NCBI GenBank assembly: GCA_040269895.1
Contig: CP158568.1
Coordinates: 3,504,716 to 3,568,715, forward strand
Direction: 5' to 3'
DNA length: 64,000 bases
Source of the DNA: Ancalomicrobiaceae bacterium S20
Lineage (GTDB): Bacteria; Pseudomonadota; Alphaproteobacteria; Rhizobiales; Ancalomicrobiaceae
The stretch's first letter is position 1. Each line of letters starts with the position of its first letter. Made by a program: the position numbers and the translations under genes. Below, piece after piece: positions 22,017 through 30,358 of this stretch. The notes beneath the pieces were generated by a model. It was not told the origin of the DNA. It made no database searches and worked only from the letters and a program-made list of their open reading frames with translations.

Positions 22017-22813
22017 ACGCCCGCACCAGCCGCCCCGCCGTCTCGATCCGCAACGTCGACAAGGTCTGGACGCCCGAAGGCCGCACGCCGGTCCGCGCGC
22101 TCGCCGGCCTCGATTTCGACGTCGCGCCCGGCGAGTTCGTCGTCCTACTCGGACCCTCGGGCTGCGGGAAGTCGACGCTGCTCTACATGATCGCCGGCCT
22201 GGAGGAGACCTCCTCCGGCCTGATCGAATGCGACGGCCTGAAAGTGACCGAGCCGTCGGCCGAACGCGGCCTGATCTTCCAGGAGGCCTCGCTGTTTCCC
22301 TGGCTGACCATCGCCGACAACGTCGCCTTCGGCCTCTCGGTCCAGGGTGTCTCGCCGGTGCGCCGGCGCGAGATCGCGATCGAGATGCTGAAGCGCGTTG
22401 GGCTCGGCGACATGCTCGACAAGAAGCCCGACGAGCTCTCCGGCGGCATGCGTCAGCGCGCGGCTTGCGCGCGGGCGCTGGCCATGAAGCCGAAGGTGCT
22501 GATGATGGACGAGCCCTTCGCGGCGCTCGACGTCCAGACCCGGTCGCGCATGCAGGACTTCCTCTTGCAGATCTGGAAGGACAGCGGCGCCTCGATCCTG
22601 CTCGTGACCCATTCGATCGACGAGGCGATCTCGCTCGCCGACCGGGTGGTCGTGTTCACCGCCCGGCCGGGCCGCGTGAAGACGATCGTGCCGATCGACC
22701 TGCCGCGGCCGCGGCAGTCGCGCGACCCGCGCTATCACGAGTACCGCGACCTGTTCACCGAACTGCTCGCCGACGAGGTCGATCGGGCCTTCGCCGAACA
22801 GGAGGCGGCGTGA
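22013..22813 (+). CDS. NitT/TauT-type ABC transporter ATP-binding protein
   Basis: 266 residues. Walker [11 protein letters not shown]-loop IFQEASLFPW, signature LSGGMRQRAACARA, Walker B VLMMDEPFAALD and H-loop LVTHSIDEA define a nitrate/sulfonate-type ATPase. The C-terminal part (TARPGRVKTIVPIDLPRPR) is typical of SsuB/TauB relatives. It is translationally coupled to the permease, with GGAGG at 22002-22006. A much longer open frame running in from 20426 is a frame artefact. Confidence 0.92.
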   Translation: MNARTSRPAVSIRNVDKVWTPEGRTPVRALAGLDFDVAPGEFVVLLGPSGCGKSTLLYMIAGLEETSSGLIECDGLKVTEPSAERGLIFQEASLFPWLTIADNVAFGLSVQGVSPVRRREIAIEMLKRVGLGDMLDKKPDELSGGMRQRAACARALAMKPKVLMMDEPFAALDVQTRSRMQDFLLQIWKDSGASILLVTHSIDEAISLADRVVVFTARPGRVKTIVPIDLPRPRQSRDPRYHEYRDLFTELLADEVDRAFAEQEAA

Positions 22814-22850
22814 CCGGCCGGCGCCGGTCGCGCGGCTGAAAGGTCACCCC

Positions 22851-23720
22851 ATGTCCGACACGATCAGGATCGGCGCGGTCGCCATCGGCCCCGCCGGGCG
22901 GGACGACGCGCCCCTCCTCGACGAGGCCGAGGCGGGCATCCGGTCCGCCGCGGCGGCCGGCGCGCGGCTCGTGGCGCTGCCGGAGCTGTTCGCCGCGCCG
23001 TATGTGGCCGGCGAGGCGCCGACGGCGTGGGCGCATCTCGCCGAGCCGCTCGACGGCCCGACCGCGACGCACATCGCCGCGATCGCGACCGCGACCGGAA
23101 CGGCGGTCCTGTTCGGCATGGCCGTGCCGGACGGAGCTTCGCGGCCGACCAACGCCGCGGTGCTCGCCGCGCCGGGCGCTGCGCCGCGGATCGTCGCCCG
23201 CAAGATGAACCTGCCGCCGAAAGCGCCGGGTGATCGCTTCGGCGAGGCCGACCATTTCACAGCCGGTCCGGCCCACATCGAGAGTTTCGACGTCGGCGCG
23301 ATCCGGGTCGCGACACTGGTCTGCTTCGACCGGCGGCTGGCCTCGTCGTGGGAGCTTGCGCGCGAAGCCGGGGCGGACGTCGTGGCCGTGCTGGTCGCCG
23401 GTCCGGCGCCCGGCGATCCGGCCGGCTTCTATGCGGAGGAACTGGCGCGGCACGCCCGCGAGCACGGTCTGCCGACGATCGCAGCGGCGCGCTATGGCGT
23501 CGAGACGATCACCGGCCGGCCGGTCCGGCACGACGGGACGACGCTCGCGATCGCGGCCGACGGTCGGGTCATCGCCGCCGTTCCCGATGCCGGGCCGGGC
23601 CTTGTCACGCTCGACGTGCCTGCCTTGCCCAGGAACGCCCCGCCCTCGAGCGCAAACGCCTCGAACGCAAACGCCTCGATCACCCTGGCCGCGCCGATCC
23701 GTGCCGCGGCGGCCAGCTGA
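22851..23720 (+). CDS. Carbon-nitrogen hydrolase, nitrilase superfamily
   Basis: 289 residues. The Glu-Lys-Cys catalytic triad is visible: E45 in VALPELFAAP, K118 in VARKMNLPP and C158 in TLVCFDRRL. The fold is that of aliphatic amidases, N-carbamoylases and nitrilases, which hydrolyse non-peptide C-N bonds. The C-terminus carries an odd Asn/Ala repeat (SSANASNANAS) with low-complexity DNA. It stands 37 bases after the ATPase gene and 51 bases before the amidohydrolase, so it probably processes the imported compound or the amidohydrolase product. Substrate not predictable. Confidence 0.88.
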   Translation: MSDTIRIGAVAIGPAGRDDAPLLDEAEAGIRSAAAAGARLVALPELFAAPYVAGEAPTAWAHLAEPLDGPTATHIAAIATATGTAVLFGMAVPDGASRPTNAAVLAAPGAAPRIVARKMNLPPKAPGDRFGEADHFTAGPAHIESFDVGAIRVATLVCFDRRLASSWELAREAGADVVAVLVAGPAPGDPAGFYAEELARHAREHGLPTIAAARYGVETITGRPVRHDGTTLAIAADGRVIAAVPDAGPGLVTLDVPALPRNAPPSSANASNANASITLAAPIRAAAAS

Positions 23721-23771
23721 TCCTTCAACCCGTGATCATCGAACCAACGACCTGAGAACAAGGAGACACTC

Positions 23772-25310
23772 ATGGGAGATCTGATCGTCCAGGCCCGCCA
23801 GCTCGTCACCGGCGTCGCCGACCGTCACACCCCGATCGTGATCGACGACGGCGCGGTTCTGTCCCGCGACGGCGTGGTCGTCGCGACCGGCACGCTCGAC
23901 GAGATGCTGAAGCTGTCGCCGGCGGCGACCGTGAAGAAGTACCCGAGGCACGCCATGCTGCCGGGCTTCGTCAACGCCCATCACCATGTCGGCATCACGC
24001 CGCTGCAGCACGGCTCGCCGGATCATCCGCTCGAGCTCTGGTTCGCCAGCCGCATCCCGGCGCGCCGGATCGATCTCTATCTCGACACGCTCTATTCCGC
24101 CTTCGAGATGATCGCCTCCGGCATCACCACCGTGCAGCACATCCACGGCTGGATGCCCGGTGGCTATGCCGCGATCCACGGCGCGGCGACCAAGGTGCTG
24201 ACCGGCTATCGCTCGATCGGCATGCGCGCCTCCTATTGCTACGCCGTGCGCGAGCAGAACCGGCTCGTCTACGAGGCCGACGAGGATTTTTGCGCCCGGC
24301 TGCCGTCGGAACTCGGCGCCAAGCTCGGCGCCTATCTGAAGTCGCAGGCGATGCCGTTCTCGGAGTTCATGACGCTGTTCGATCAGCTCGTCGCGGAGAA
24401 CGACGGCCAGAAGCTGACCAAGATCCAGCTCGCGCCGGCGAACCTGCACTGGGTCTCCGACGACGGCCTGCTCGCCATGCAGGAGAAGTCGGCGGCGGCC
24501 AAGGTGCCGATGCACATGCATCTGCTCGAGACGGCGTTCCAGAAGGAATACGCCTACCGCCGCACCGGCAAGACCGCCGTCCGCCACCTCTACGACCTCG
24601 GCCTGCTCGGGCCGCACATGACGCTCGGCCATGGCGTCTGGCTCAATGCCGAGGACATCGACATCGCCGCCGATACCGGCACCTGCATCTGCCACAACTG
24701 CTCGTCCAACTTCCGCCTGCGCTCAGGGCTGGCGCCGCTCAACGTCTGGGAGAAGAAGGGCATCAATGTCGGCATGGGCCTCGACGAGGCCGGCATCAAC
24801 GAAGACCGCGACATGCTGCAGGAGCTGAAGCTCGCGCTGCGCGTCCACCGCACGCCCGGTCTCGACGACGACGTGCCGACGCCGACGCAGATCTTCCGCA
24901 TGGCCTCGGAGGGAGGCGCCAAGACCACCGCATTCGGGTCGTCGATCGGCCGGCTCGATCCGGGCCGCTTCTTCGACGCCGTGCTGATCGACATCGACAA
25001 GGCGTTCTACCCCTATCAGGATCCGGACATCCCGATGCTCGACGCGCTCGTGCAGCGCGCCCATGCCCGGCATGTCGACGCGGTCTATGTCGACGGCGAG
25101 GTGGTCTATGCCGACGGCAAGTTTACCAAGATCGACCGCGACGCGGTGCTCGCCGAAATCCACGACCTGCTCGCCAAGCCGCGCACGCCCGAGGAGATCG
25201 AACGGCGGGAGCTCGGCCACGCCGTGTTCCCGCATGTGAAGGCGTTCTACGAGGGCTATATCCGCGACGAGCCGCGCAAGCCCTTCTACGAGGCGTCGTC
25301 GTCGGTCTGA
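23772..25310 (+). CDS. Amidohydrolase-superfamily deaminase (guanine deaminase / TRZ-ATZ-like)
   Basis: 512 residues with a strong ribosome-binding site AAGGAGA. Metal ligands of the amidohydrolase barrel are visible: HHH in GFVNAHHHVG, His in VPMHMHLLE, His in TLGHGVWL and Asp in GMGLDEAGIN. The N- and C-terminal strands form the usual small beta-sandwich (LIVQARQLVTGV, and RFFDAVLIDID near the end). Relatives deaminate guanine, 8-oxoguanine, atrazine-type triazines or cytosine. As the last gene of the transporter operon it likely attacks the imported N-heterocycle or guanidino compound. It is followed by two identical hairpins. Confidence 0.85.
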   Translation: MGDLIVQARQLVTGVADRHTPIVIDDGAVLSRDGVVVATGTLDEMLKLSPAATVKKYPRHAMLPGFVNAHHHVGITPLQHGSPDHPLELWFASRIPARRIDLYLDTLYSAFEMIASGITTVQHIHGWMPGGYAAIHGAATKVLTGYRSIGMRASYCYAVREQNRLVYEADEDFCARLPSELGAKLGAYLKSQAMPFSEFMTLFDQLVAENDGQKLTKIQLAPANLHWVSDDGLLAMQEKSAAAKVPMHMHLLETAFQKEYAYRRTGKTAVRHLYDLGLLGPHMTLGHGVWLNAEDIDIAADTGTCICHNCSSNFRLRSGLAPLNVWEKKGINVGMGLDEAGINEDRDMLQELKLALRVHRTPGLDDDVPTPTQIFRMASEGGAKTTAFGSSIGRLDPGRFFDAVLIDIDKAFYPYQDPDIPMLDALVQRAHARHVDAVYVDGEVVYADGKFTKIDRDAVLAEIHDLLAKPRTPEEIERRELGHAVFPHVKAFYEGYIRDEPRKPFYEASSSV

Positions 25311-25339
25311 CCGACAGGCTGATCGAGGTTCATCGGAAC

Positions 25340-25408
25340 GACCGTCCGCCCTCCTTCGGGAGGGCGGCGATCTGCAGGACGACTGTCCGCCCTCCTTCGG
25401 GAGGGCGG
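25340..25408. repeat. Two tandem copies of a perfect UUCG-loop hairpin
   Basis: The element CCGCCCTCC-TTCG-GGAGGGCGG occurs at 25346-25367 and again at 25387-25408, in direct repeat with a period of 41 bases. The repeated unit extends to GACYGT upstream. Each copy is a perfect 9-bp (second copy 10-bp) stem closed by a very stable TTCG tetraloop. They lie between convergent genes (amidohydrolase + and hutX -) and probably terminate or protect both transcripts. No T run is present. Confidence 0.8.
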
Positions 25409-25580
25409 ACCGGCATCGGCGCGAGCCGCCGCACGATGCCGGTCCTGACCCGGTCCAACGCGCGGGGCCCATGCCGAGCCAACGCGCCGGACGTGAAGCG
25501 GGGAACCCGACTCCCGCTTCAGCTCTTGAGCCGGTGCACCGCCCTTGTCGGCGCGCCGGCGAATTTCTTTCGCGCCGCGT

Positions 25581-26145
25581 TCAGGGCGCGACGGCGTCCG
25601 GGCTCGGCCGGCCGGCTGATCCGTAGGCCGCGCGCAGACGCTCGAAGCGGTCGAGCTGCGCGGCGTCCAGCGTTCGCGCCGCATCGCGGGCGACGAAGAC
25701 CTTGAACATCGAGTGCCCCTCGGCATCGAAGAATTGCACCGAGCAGGACCGCCGGCCGAAGAACGGCCGGTCGACGAACCAGATCGCGGCGCAGCGATCC
25801 GCCTTCAGGTGACCGCCGAGCGGCGTGTCGCCGTGGATGTTGAAGAAGCCGCGGCCGTGGCTGCCCGGCGGCAGCGCGGTCTTGATCTCGAACACGCCGT
25901 TGCGGTCGTGGATCAGGAACAGCACCTGGCCCCAGCCGGTCAGGTCGGTCCAGATCGCCTCGAAAGCCTCGCCCGGAATGGCCGAGGCCTGTTCGGACGG
26001 GAGCAGGCCGAGCACGGCGGCGAGCGGCAGGCCGTGGCGCTCGGCGACCGCTTCCAGCACGCCGTCCGGCGCGGCGGCGAGATCTGCGGCCGCCGCCTCG
26101 AAGCGCCGTCGCGGGGGCGATCTTCTCGATCGCGACCGCGCTCAT
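25581..26145 (-). CDS. hutX: Heme utilisation carrier protein HutX (apparent frameshift near N-terminus)
   Basis: From about 26105 to the stop at 25581 the frame encodes a full HutX/ChuX-type cytosolic heme carrier domain, with ALPPGSHGRGFFNIHGDTPL and AAIWFVDRPFFGRRSCSVQF being typical. ATG 26145 overlaps the stop of the upstream heme oxygenase (ATGA) and encodes MSAVAIEKIAPAT, but it is out of phase with the rest. One extra base in the run of five G at 26113-26117, or a lost CG pair nearby, would explain it and give ~187 residues. If the sequence is right, translation could begin at GTG 26060 with loss of the first helix. Role: accepts imported heme and hands it to the oxygenase. Confidence 0.8.
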
Positions 26146-26489
26146 GCCGCCTCGCCTTCGGCCGGCGCCGAGCTCGGCGCGAAGATGCTCATCGCGACGT
26201 CGAAGCCTTCGAATTCGGCCGGACCCGCCATGAAGCCGGCCGAGCGGTGCGCGTTGCGGTGGGCGGCAGCGAACTCCTCGGAATGGGTCCATTCCTCGAA
26301 GCGGGTGCGGCTCGCCCAGGTCGTATGGGACGAATAGAGCGTGTGATCGCCGCGGTTCGGGCCGCGCAGCAGATGGAAGGCGACGAAGCCGGGCCGCTTG
26401 TGCAGGTGGCTCTCGCGGCTCAGCCACATCTCCTCGAATTCCTTCTCGCGGCCGGCGATGACCTTGAAGCGGTTCATGGCGATGAACAT
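26142..26489 (-). CDS. hmuQ: IsdG-family heme-degrading monooxygenase (HmuQ/HmuD type)
   Basis: 115 residues from ATG 26489, seven bases after AGGAG. It begins MFIAMNRFKVIAGREKEF, as rhizobial HmuQ/HmuD proteins do. The residues at the positions of the IsdG catalytic triad are kept: N6, W67 and H77, with spacing matching IsdG. It is an antibiotic-biosynthesis-monooxygenase (ABM) fold enzyme that opens heme to release iron. It is encoded between the heme receptor and hutX, with which it overlaps by four bases. A longer open frame to 26636 lacks coding character at its start. Confidence 0.88.
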   Translation of the reverse strand: MFIAMNRFKVIAGREKEFEEMWLSRESHLHKRPGFVAFHLLRGPNRGDHTLYSSHTTWASRTRFEEWTHSEEFAAAHRNAHRSAGFMAGPAEFEGFDVAMSIFAPSSAPAEGEAA

Positions 26490-26551
26490 CGGGGGGCTCC
26501 TGTCGGGTTCGGGATGGTAGTCAGGCGAAGCATCAAAGGATGGAGCCGGCT

Positions 26552-26614
26552 CCCGCGCCGGAGACCGGGGCGAAGCAGCCTCCGGCGCGGGGACGGCCGT
26601 CGGCGTGCCGACGG
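26552..26614. other. Two hairpins between the heme receptor and oxygenase genes
   Basis: CCCGCGCCGGAG (26552-26563) pairs perfectly with CTCCGGCGCGGG (26580-26591). A second small inverted repeat CCGTCGGC/GCCGACGG lies at 26597-26614. They occupy the 210-base gap between the receptor stop and the oxygenase start and may cause partial termination so that the receptor is made in excess. Neither has a T run. Confidence 0.5.
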
Positions 26615-26699
26615 GAGACGATCGGCTGGCGGCCACGGGCCCGGGGGGACAGTCCCGCGTCGCCGACCTCGCGACGTTCCGTCGGCCGCACCGGCATGG

Positions 26700-28967
26700 T
26701 CAGAACCTCAGCGTGGCGCTGACCGCGAAACTGCGGCCGGGGGCGCGGTAGGTCTCGAGCAGCGTGTTCGAGGCGAGCTGTCCGGAGACGTCCTGGGCGC
26801 TGAAGTACTTCTTGTCCAAGATGTTGAAGACGCCGGTCGACAGCGTGAACTGCGGCTTCATCTCGTAGGTGGCGAAGGCGTCGAACGTCGTCCAGCCGGC
26901 CGGCTGGTAGATGGTCGGGTCGGAGACGCGGGTTTTGCCGCCCGCCGCGCGCATGCGGCCCTCGAGCGTCCAGGCCTCGTCCGGGCGCCAGGCGACGCCG
27001 AGCACGCCCGTCACCGGATCGACGCTGTCGAGCGCCTTCTTGGTATCGAGGTTCTCGCCGATCGCATAGGCGATGCTGCCGTTCACCGACCAGGCCGGGT
27101 TGATCTTCCACTCGCCGCGCGCCTCCGCGCCCCAGATCGCGGCATTGGCGACGTTGACATACTGGTACTGAATGAGGCCGCTCGACGATCGGCCGACGAT
27201 CGCGGTGTCGATGAAGTCGCGATAGCGATTGTAGAAGCCGGTCAGCCGCGCGCTCGAGCCGTCCGCGAAGCCGGCGCGCAGGCCGGCCTCGAAACCGTCG
27301 CTGGTCTCGGGCTTCAGGTTGCCGTTGGGCAGGATCTGGTAGCCGAAGGCGGCGTTCGTGTAGGCGAAGTTGGCGCTGTCATAGGGCGGCGCCCGGAACC
27401 CGTGCGAATATTGCGCGACCGCCCGGAACGTCTCGTTGAGGTCGTAGGTCGCGCCGAACTTCGGGGACAGCGCCACCTTGGTCTGCTCATAGACCGTGGC
27501 GCTCGAACTGGCGCGCAGGGCGGTGTCCGCCTTCGGGCTCAGGTTCCAGTAGTCGAGCCTGAGCGCCGGGATCAGGCGCAGCGCGCCGAAGCCGATCGTG
27601 TCCTGGGCGAAGACGGCCGCCTGGGTCGTATCGGTGTCCGGGAACAGCTTGTTCGGATAGGTGTCGCCGCTGAAGGTGCGCGTGATCGCGCGGGTCGCCG
27701 CGTTGATTTCCCAGCGGTCGCGCAGACGGCTCGTCTCGGTGAGGCTCGCCGAGACGCCGTAGACGATCGCGTGCGAGGCGCCCAAGAAGTCGCGATTGAG
27801 CGAGAACTGCACATCGCCGCCGAACAGGTCCTGCTTGTAGTCGGCGGTGGTGGTCCGGTAGCGGATTACGCCGGTCTGCAGCCGGGTCTGCGGATTCGTC
27901 TCCGCGCGATCGAGACCGGACCAGTAGACCTTGGCCTCGACCAGATCGGCGAAGCTCGTGTCGAGCGGCCGCGTCCAGTCGAGGCTGACACGTGACCGGC
28001 GGGTGGTGTCGTCGGCGGTCGAGGCGAGCACGCTCGGGCCGAGATCGGTCTTGAGGTTGGTCCAGTCGCGGCGGTCGAAGCGTTCGAAGGTGAGCCGGAA
28101 CCGGCCGGCTTCCGGCGCGTCCCAGACGATCTTGCCGAAGATATCGTTGCGCTGGTGAATCTGGTCGTTGTAGACGGCCGAGGTGTTCGGGCGCAGTTCC
28201 TCGCCGTCGCGGCGGCCGTAGGTGACGAAGGCCGACCAGGCCCCGGAGCGCCCGGCGACGGTCGCCGTCTCCGACAGCGTGCGGTCGGAACTGTCGTATG
28301 CCGCTTTCAGGCCGAGATACCAGTCCTTGCCCATCAGCTTGAGGAAGTCTTCCGGGTCCTTCGTCACGAAGGACACGACGCCGCCGATCGCTTCCGAGCC
28401 GCGCAGCGCCGAGGCCGGGCCGCGCACGATCTCGACCTGCTTCAGATTGTCGAAGTCGACGAAATCGCGGGTGTAGAGGCCGGGCCCCTTCTGGCTCTCC
28501 GGATAGTCCTGCACGCGGATGCCGTCTTCCTCGACCAGCACGCGATTGTCGCCGATGCCGCGGATCGTGTAGCTGCCGGCGCCGGCGCGGGTCGGCGCGT
28601 TGCCGACCGAGACGCCCGGCTCGTCGGCGACCAGATCGGCCGGCCGCGTCACCAGCTTGCGCTGCAACTCGTCCGCCGTCTTCACCGAGACCGTCGCCGA
28701 CACGTCCTTGACCGTGGTCGGCCGGCGCTCCGCCGTCACGGTGATCTCGTCGAGATCGGTCACGGCGCCGGCCGCCGCCTCCCGTCCCGCCCCGGCACTC
28801 TGGGCCCGGGCCTCACCGGCAGCGAGCACCAGCGCCAGAAGCGACGCTCCCGTCAGCAACGACCTCGTCAGCCACGGCCTCATCAGCAAGGGCCTCGTCA
28901 GCAACGACTCGATCGACGCGCGACCACGCAATTCCCGCCCCATTTCCAGCAACCCCATCGAAGGCAT
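26700..28967 (-). CDS. hmuR: TonB-dependent heme receptor (HmuR/BhuR type)
   Basis: 755 residues. A signal peptide (ASLLALVLAAGEARAQ), a TonB box region (DEITVTAERR), a plug domain (YTIRGIGDNRVLVEEDGIRV) and a 22-strand barrel ending in Phe (SFAVSATLRF) are visible. The barrel contains the FRAP and NPNL-like boxes of heme receptors: GFRAPPYDSANF and LPNGNLKPETS. It imports heme or hemoprotein-bound heme across the outer membrane. Start choice is uncertain: ATGs at 28967, 28958, 28943 and 28883 are in frame and none has a clear ribosome-binding site. The extra N-terminus contains a pentapeptide repeat. Divergent from hmuUVT. Confidence 0.9.
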   Translation of the reverse strand: MPSMGLLEMGRELRGRASIESLLTRPLLMRPWLTRSLLTGASLLALVLAAGEARAQSAGAGREAAAGAVTDLDEITVTAERRPTTVKDVSATVSVKTADELQRKLVTRPADLVADEPGVSVGNAPTRAGAGSYTIRGIGDNRVLVEEDGIRVQDYPESQKGPGLYTRDFVDFDNLKQVEIVRGPASALRGSEAIGGVVSFVTKDPEDFLKLMGKDWYLGLKAAYDSSDRTLSETATVAGRSGAWSAFVTYGRRDGEELRPNTSAVYNDQIHQRNDIFGKIVWDAPEAGRFRLTFERFDRRDWTNLKTDLGPSVLASTADDTTRRSRVSLDWTRPLDTSFADLVEAKVYWSGLDRAETNPQTRLQTGVIRYRTTTADYKQDLFGGDVQFSLNRDFLGASHAIVYGVSASLTETSRLRDRWEINAATRAITRTFSGDTYPNKLFPDTDTTQAAVFAQDTIGFGALRLIPALRLDYWNLSPKADTALRASSSATVYEQTKVALSPKFGATYDLNETFRAVAQYSHGFRAPPYDSANFAYTNAAFGYQILPNGNLKPETSDGFEAGLRAGFADGSSARLTGFYNRYRDFIDTAIVGRSSSGLIQYQYVNVANAAIWGAEARGEWKINPAWSVNGSIAYAIGENLDTKKALDSVDPVTGVLGVAWRPDEAWTLEGRMRAAGGKTRVSDPTIYQPAGWTTFDAFATYEMKPQFTLSTGVFNILDKKYFSAQDVSGQLASNTLLETYRAPGRSFAVSATLRF
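28851..28910 (-). repeat. Four tandem 15-bp units in the receptor signal-peptide coding region
   Basis: Units CGTCAGCAACGACCT, CGTCAGCCACGGCCT, CATCAGCAAGGGCCT and CGTCAGCAACGACTC follow each other at 28851-28910. On the coding strand they give SLLTR-PLLMR-PWLTR-SLLTG, a pentapeptide repeat directly before the hydrophobic core of the signal peptide. Unit-number change would keep the frame and vary the n-region length. Confidence 0.75.
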
Positions 28968-29203
28968 CGGTATTGGCTGGCTGGGACGCGAATGTTCCTG
29001 GCTGGCTCCGTCGCGATCGTTCGCGAACTTGACGGACCCTATGAGCGAGACTAATGCATGTCAACAGAATAGATCAGTATTTATGTCGATTAGAATTTCT
29101 AAAATCCAATACATCACTCCAATTTCTCCGACGTTTTCTTGTTTTTAAGTTTTATAATTTGATGAATTCAACATCTCGACTAAAGGTGAAAACGGAAGCC
29201 CGG
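28968..29203. promoter_or_regulatory. Divergent promoter region of the heme uptake genes
   Basis: 236 bases, strongly AT-rich from about 29050 to 29180, in contrast to its surroundings. It holds the inverted repeat TTAGAATTTCTAA described separately, and TATAATTTG-like sequence near 29153 that could be a -10 box for hmuUVT. The region must drive both hmuR leftwards and hmuU rightwards under iron control. Confidence 0.5.
29090..29102. promoter_or_regulatory. Irr/ICE-like palindrome upstream of heme genes
   Basis: TTAGAA-T-TTCTAA is a perfect 13-base inverted repeat. Its half-sites match those of the iron control element bound by Irr in rhizobia (TTTAGAA...TTCTAAA), although the spacing here is one base rather than the wider spacing I recall. 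Its place between hmuR and hmuU fits iron- or heme-dependent control. Assignment is by resemblance. Confidence 0.45.
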
Positions 29204-30355
29204 ATGGATATGGACGCTCGCACTTCGACTTCGGCCCCCGCCGGCAGCCTCGCGCAGCGGCTGTCCACCTCCGGCGACCAGGCGACCCGGGTCGCCAGCG
29301 GCATCGCGACGCTCGGGCGGCTCGAGGCCGAGCGTCGTCGGCGGCTGCGCCTGGTGTTCGCCACGCTCGGCGCGCTCGTCCTCGCCGCCGGCGTGCTGTC
29401 GATCGCGGTCGGCGCGCACACGATCCCGGTCGGGCGCGTCGTCGAGATCCTGCTCTCACCGGGCGCCGCGCCGCTCGAGCGCGATGCGGCGATCGTCCAG
29501 GCGATCCGGCTGCCGCGCACGGTCGCGACGCTCCTGGTCGGGGCGACGCTGGCGGTCGCGGGCGTGCTGATGCAGGGGCTGTTTCGCAATCCGCTCGCCG
29601 ATCCGGGCCTGCTCGGCGTCTCCTCGGGCGCGGCGCTCGCCGCGGCGGTCGTCATCGTCCTCGGCGACCGGCTGTTCGCGACCGCGCTGCCGGCGGAAGT
29701 GCTGCCGCTCGCCGCCTTCGCCGGCGCGGGGGCGGCGACGCTGCTGCTCGCCGGCGCCGGACGGCGCGGCGGACGCACCGACATCGCGGTCATCCTGCTC
29801 GCCGGCCTCGCCTTCGCCGCGCTCGCCAATGCCGCGCTCGGACTGCTGATCTTCGTCGCCGATGATGGGCAGCTCCGCGACATCACGTTCTGGACGCTGG
29901 GCTCGTTCGGCGGCATCGGCTGGCGCCGCATCCTCGCCGCCGCGCCGTTTCTGGTCGCGCCGATCCTGCTTGCGCCCTGGTTCGCGCGCGGCTTCGATGC
30001 GCTGGCCTTCGGCGAGGCCGAGGCCCGGCACATGGGCGTGCCCGTCGAACGGCTGAAGCGCGGCGCGATCGCCGCCATCGCGGTCGGCGTCGGCGCGGCG
30101 GTCGCGCTCTGCGGCGTCGTCGGCTTCGTCGGCGTCGTGGTCCCGCACGCGATGCGGCTCGTGATCGGGCCGTCGCATCGGGCGCTGCTCATCGCCTCCG
30201 CGCTCGCCGGCGCGGGGCTCACCACCGCCGCGGATCTCGCCGCCCGTACGCTCGTCGCGCCGGCCGAACTGCCGATCGGCATCCTGACCGCCATCGTCGG
30301 GGCGCCGGTGTTCCTCCATCTCGTCCTGCGCCGCCGCAGCGGCACCGGAGCCTGA
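29204..30355 (+). CDS. hmuU: Heme ABC transporter permease HmuU
   Basis: 383 residues from ATG 29204, with GGAAG upstream (ATG 29210 is also possible; ATG 29162 and 29054 are less likely because their codons lie in the AT-rich control region). It has the FecCD fold with about ten membrane segments; RLPRTVATLLVGATLAVAGV, MQGLFRNPLADPGLLGVSSG and GVVGFVGVVVPHAMRL are typical. It forms the inner-membrane heme channel with HmuV and takes heme from HmuT. First gene of the hmuUVT operon; hmuV follows after three bases. Confidence 0.92.
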   Translation: MDMDARTSTSAPAGSLAQRLSTSGDQATRVASGIATLGRLEAERRRRLRLVFATLGALVLAAGVLSIAVGAHTIPVGRVVEILLSPGAAPLERDAAIVQAIRLPRTVATLLVGATLAVAGVLMQGLFRNPLADPGLLGVSSGAALAAAVVIVLGDRLFATALPAEVLPLAAFAGAGAATLLLAGAGRRGGRTDIAVILLAGLAFAALANAALGLLIFVADDGQLRDITFWTLGSFGGIGWRRILAAAPFLVAPILLAPWFARGFDALAFGEAEARHMGVPVERLKRGAIAAIAVGVGAAVALCGVVGFVGVVVPHAMRLVIGPSHRALLIASALAGAGLTTAADLAARTLVAPAELPIGILTAIVGAPVFLHLVLRRRSGTGA

Positions 30356-30358
30356 ACC

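Noticed and set aside
20426-22813. 795-residue open frame ending in the NitT-type ATPase
   Set aside because: Only the last 266 codons, from ATG 22013, are coding; the earlier part is off-frame of the binding protein and permease.
25340-25408. Possible CRISPR array from the repeated palindrome
   Set aside because: Only two copies, the repeat is itself a near-perfect hairpin of 22-24 bases, and no cas genes are near. It fits a duplicated hairpin or terminator.
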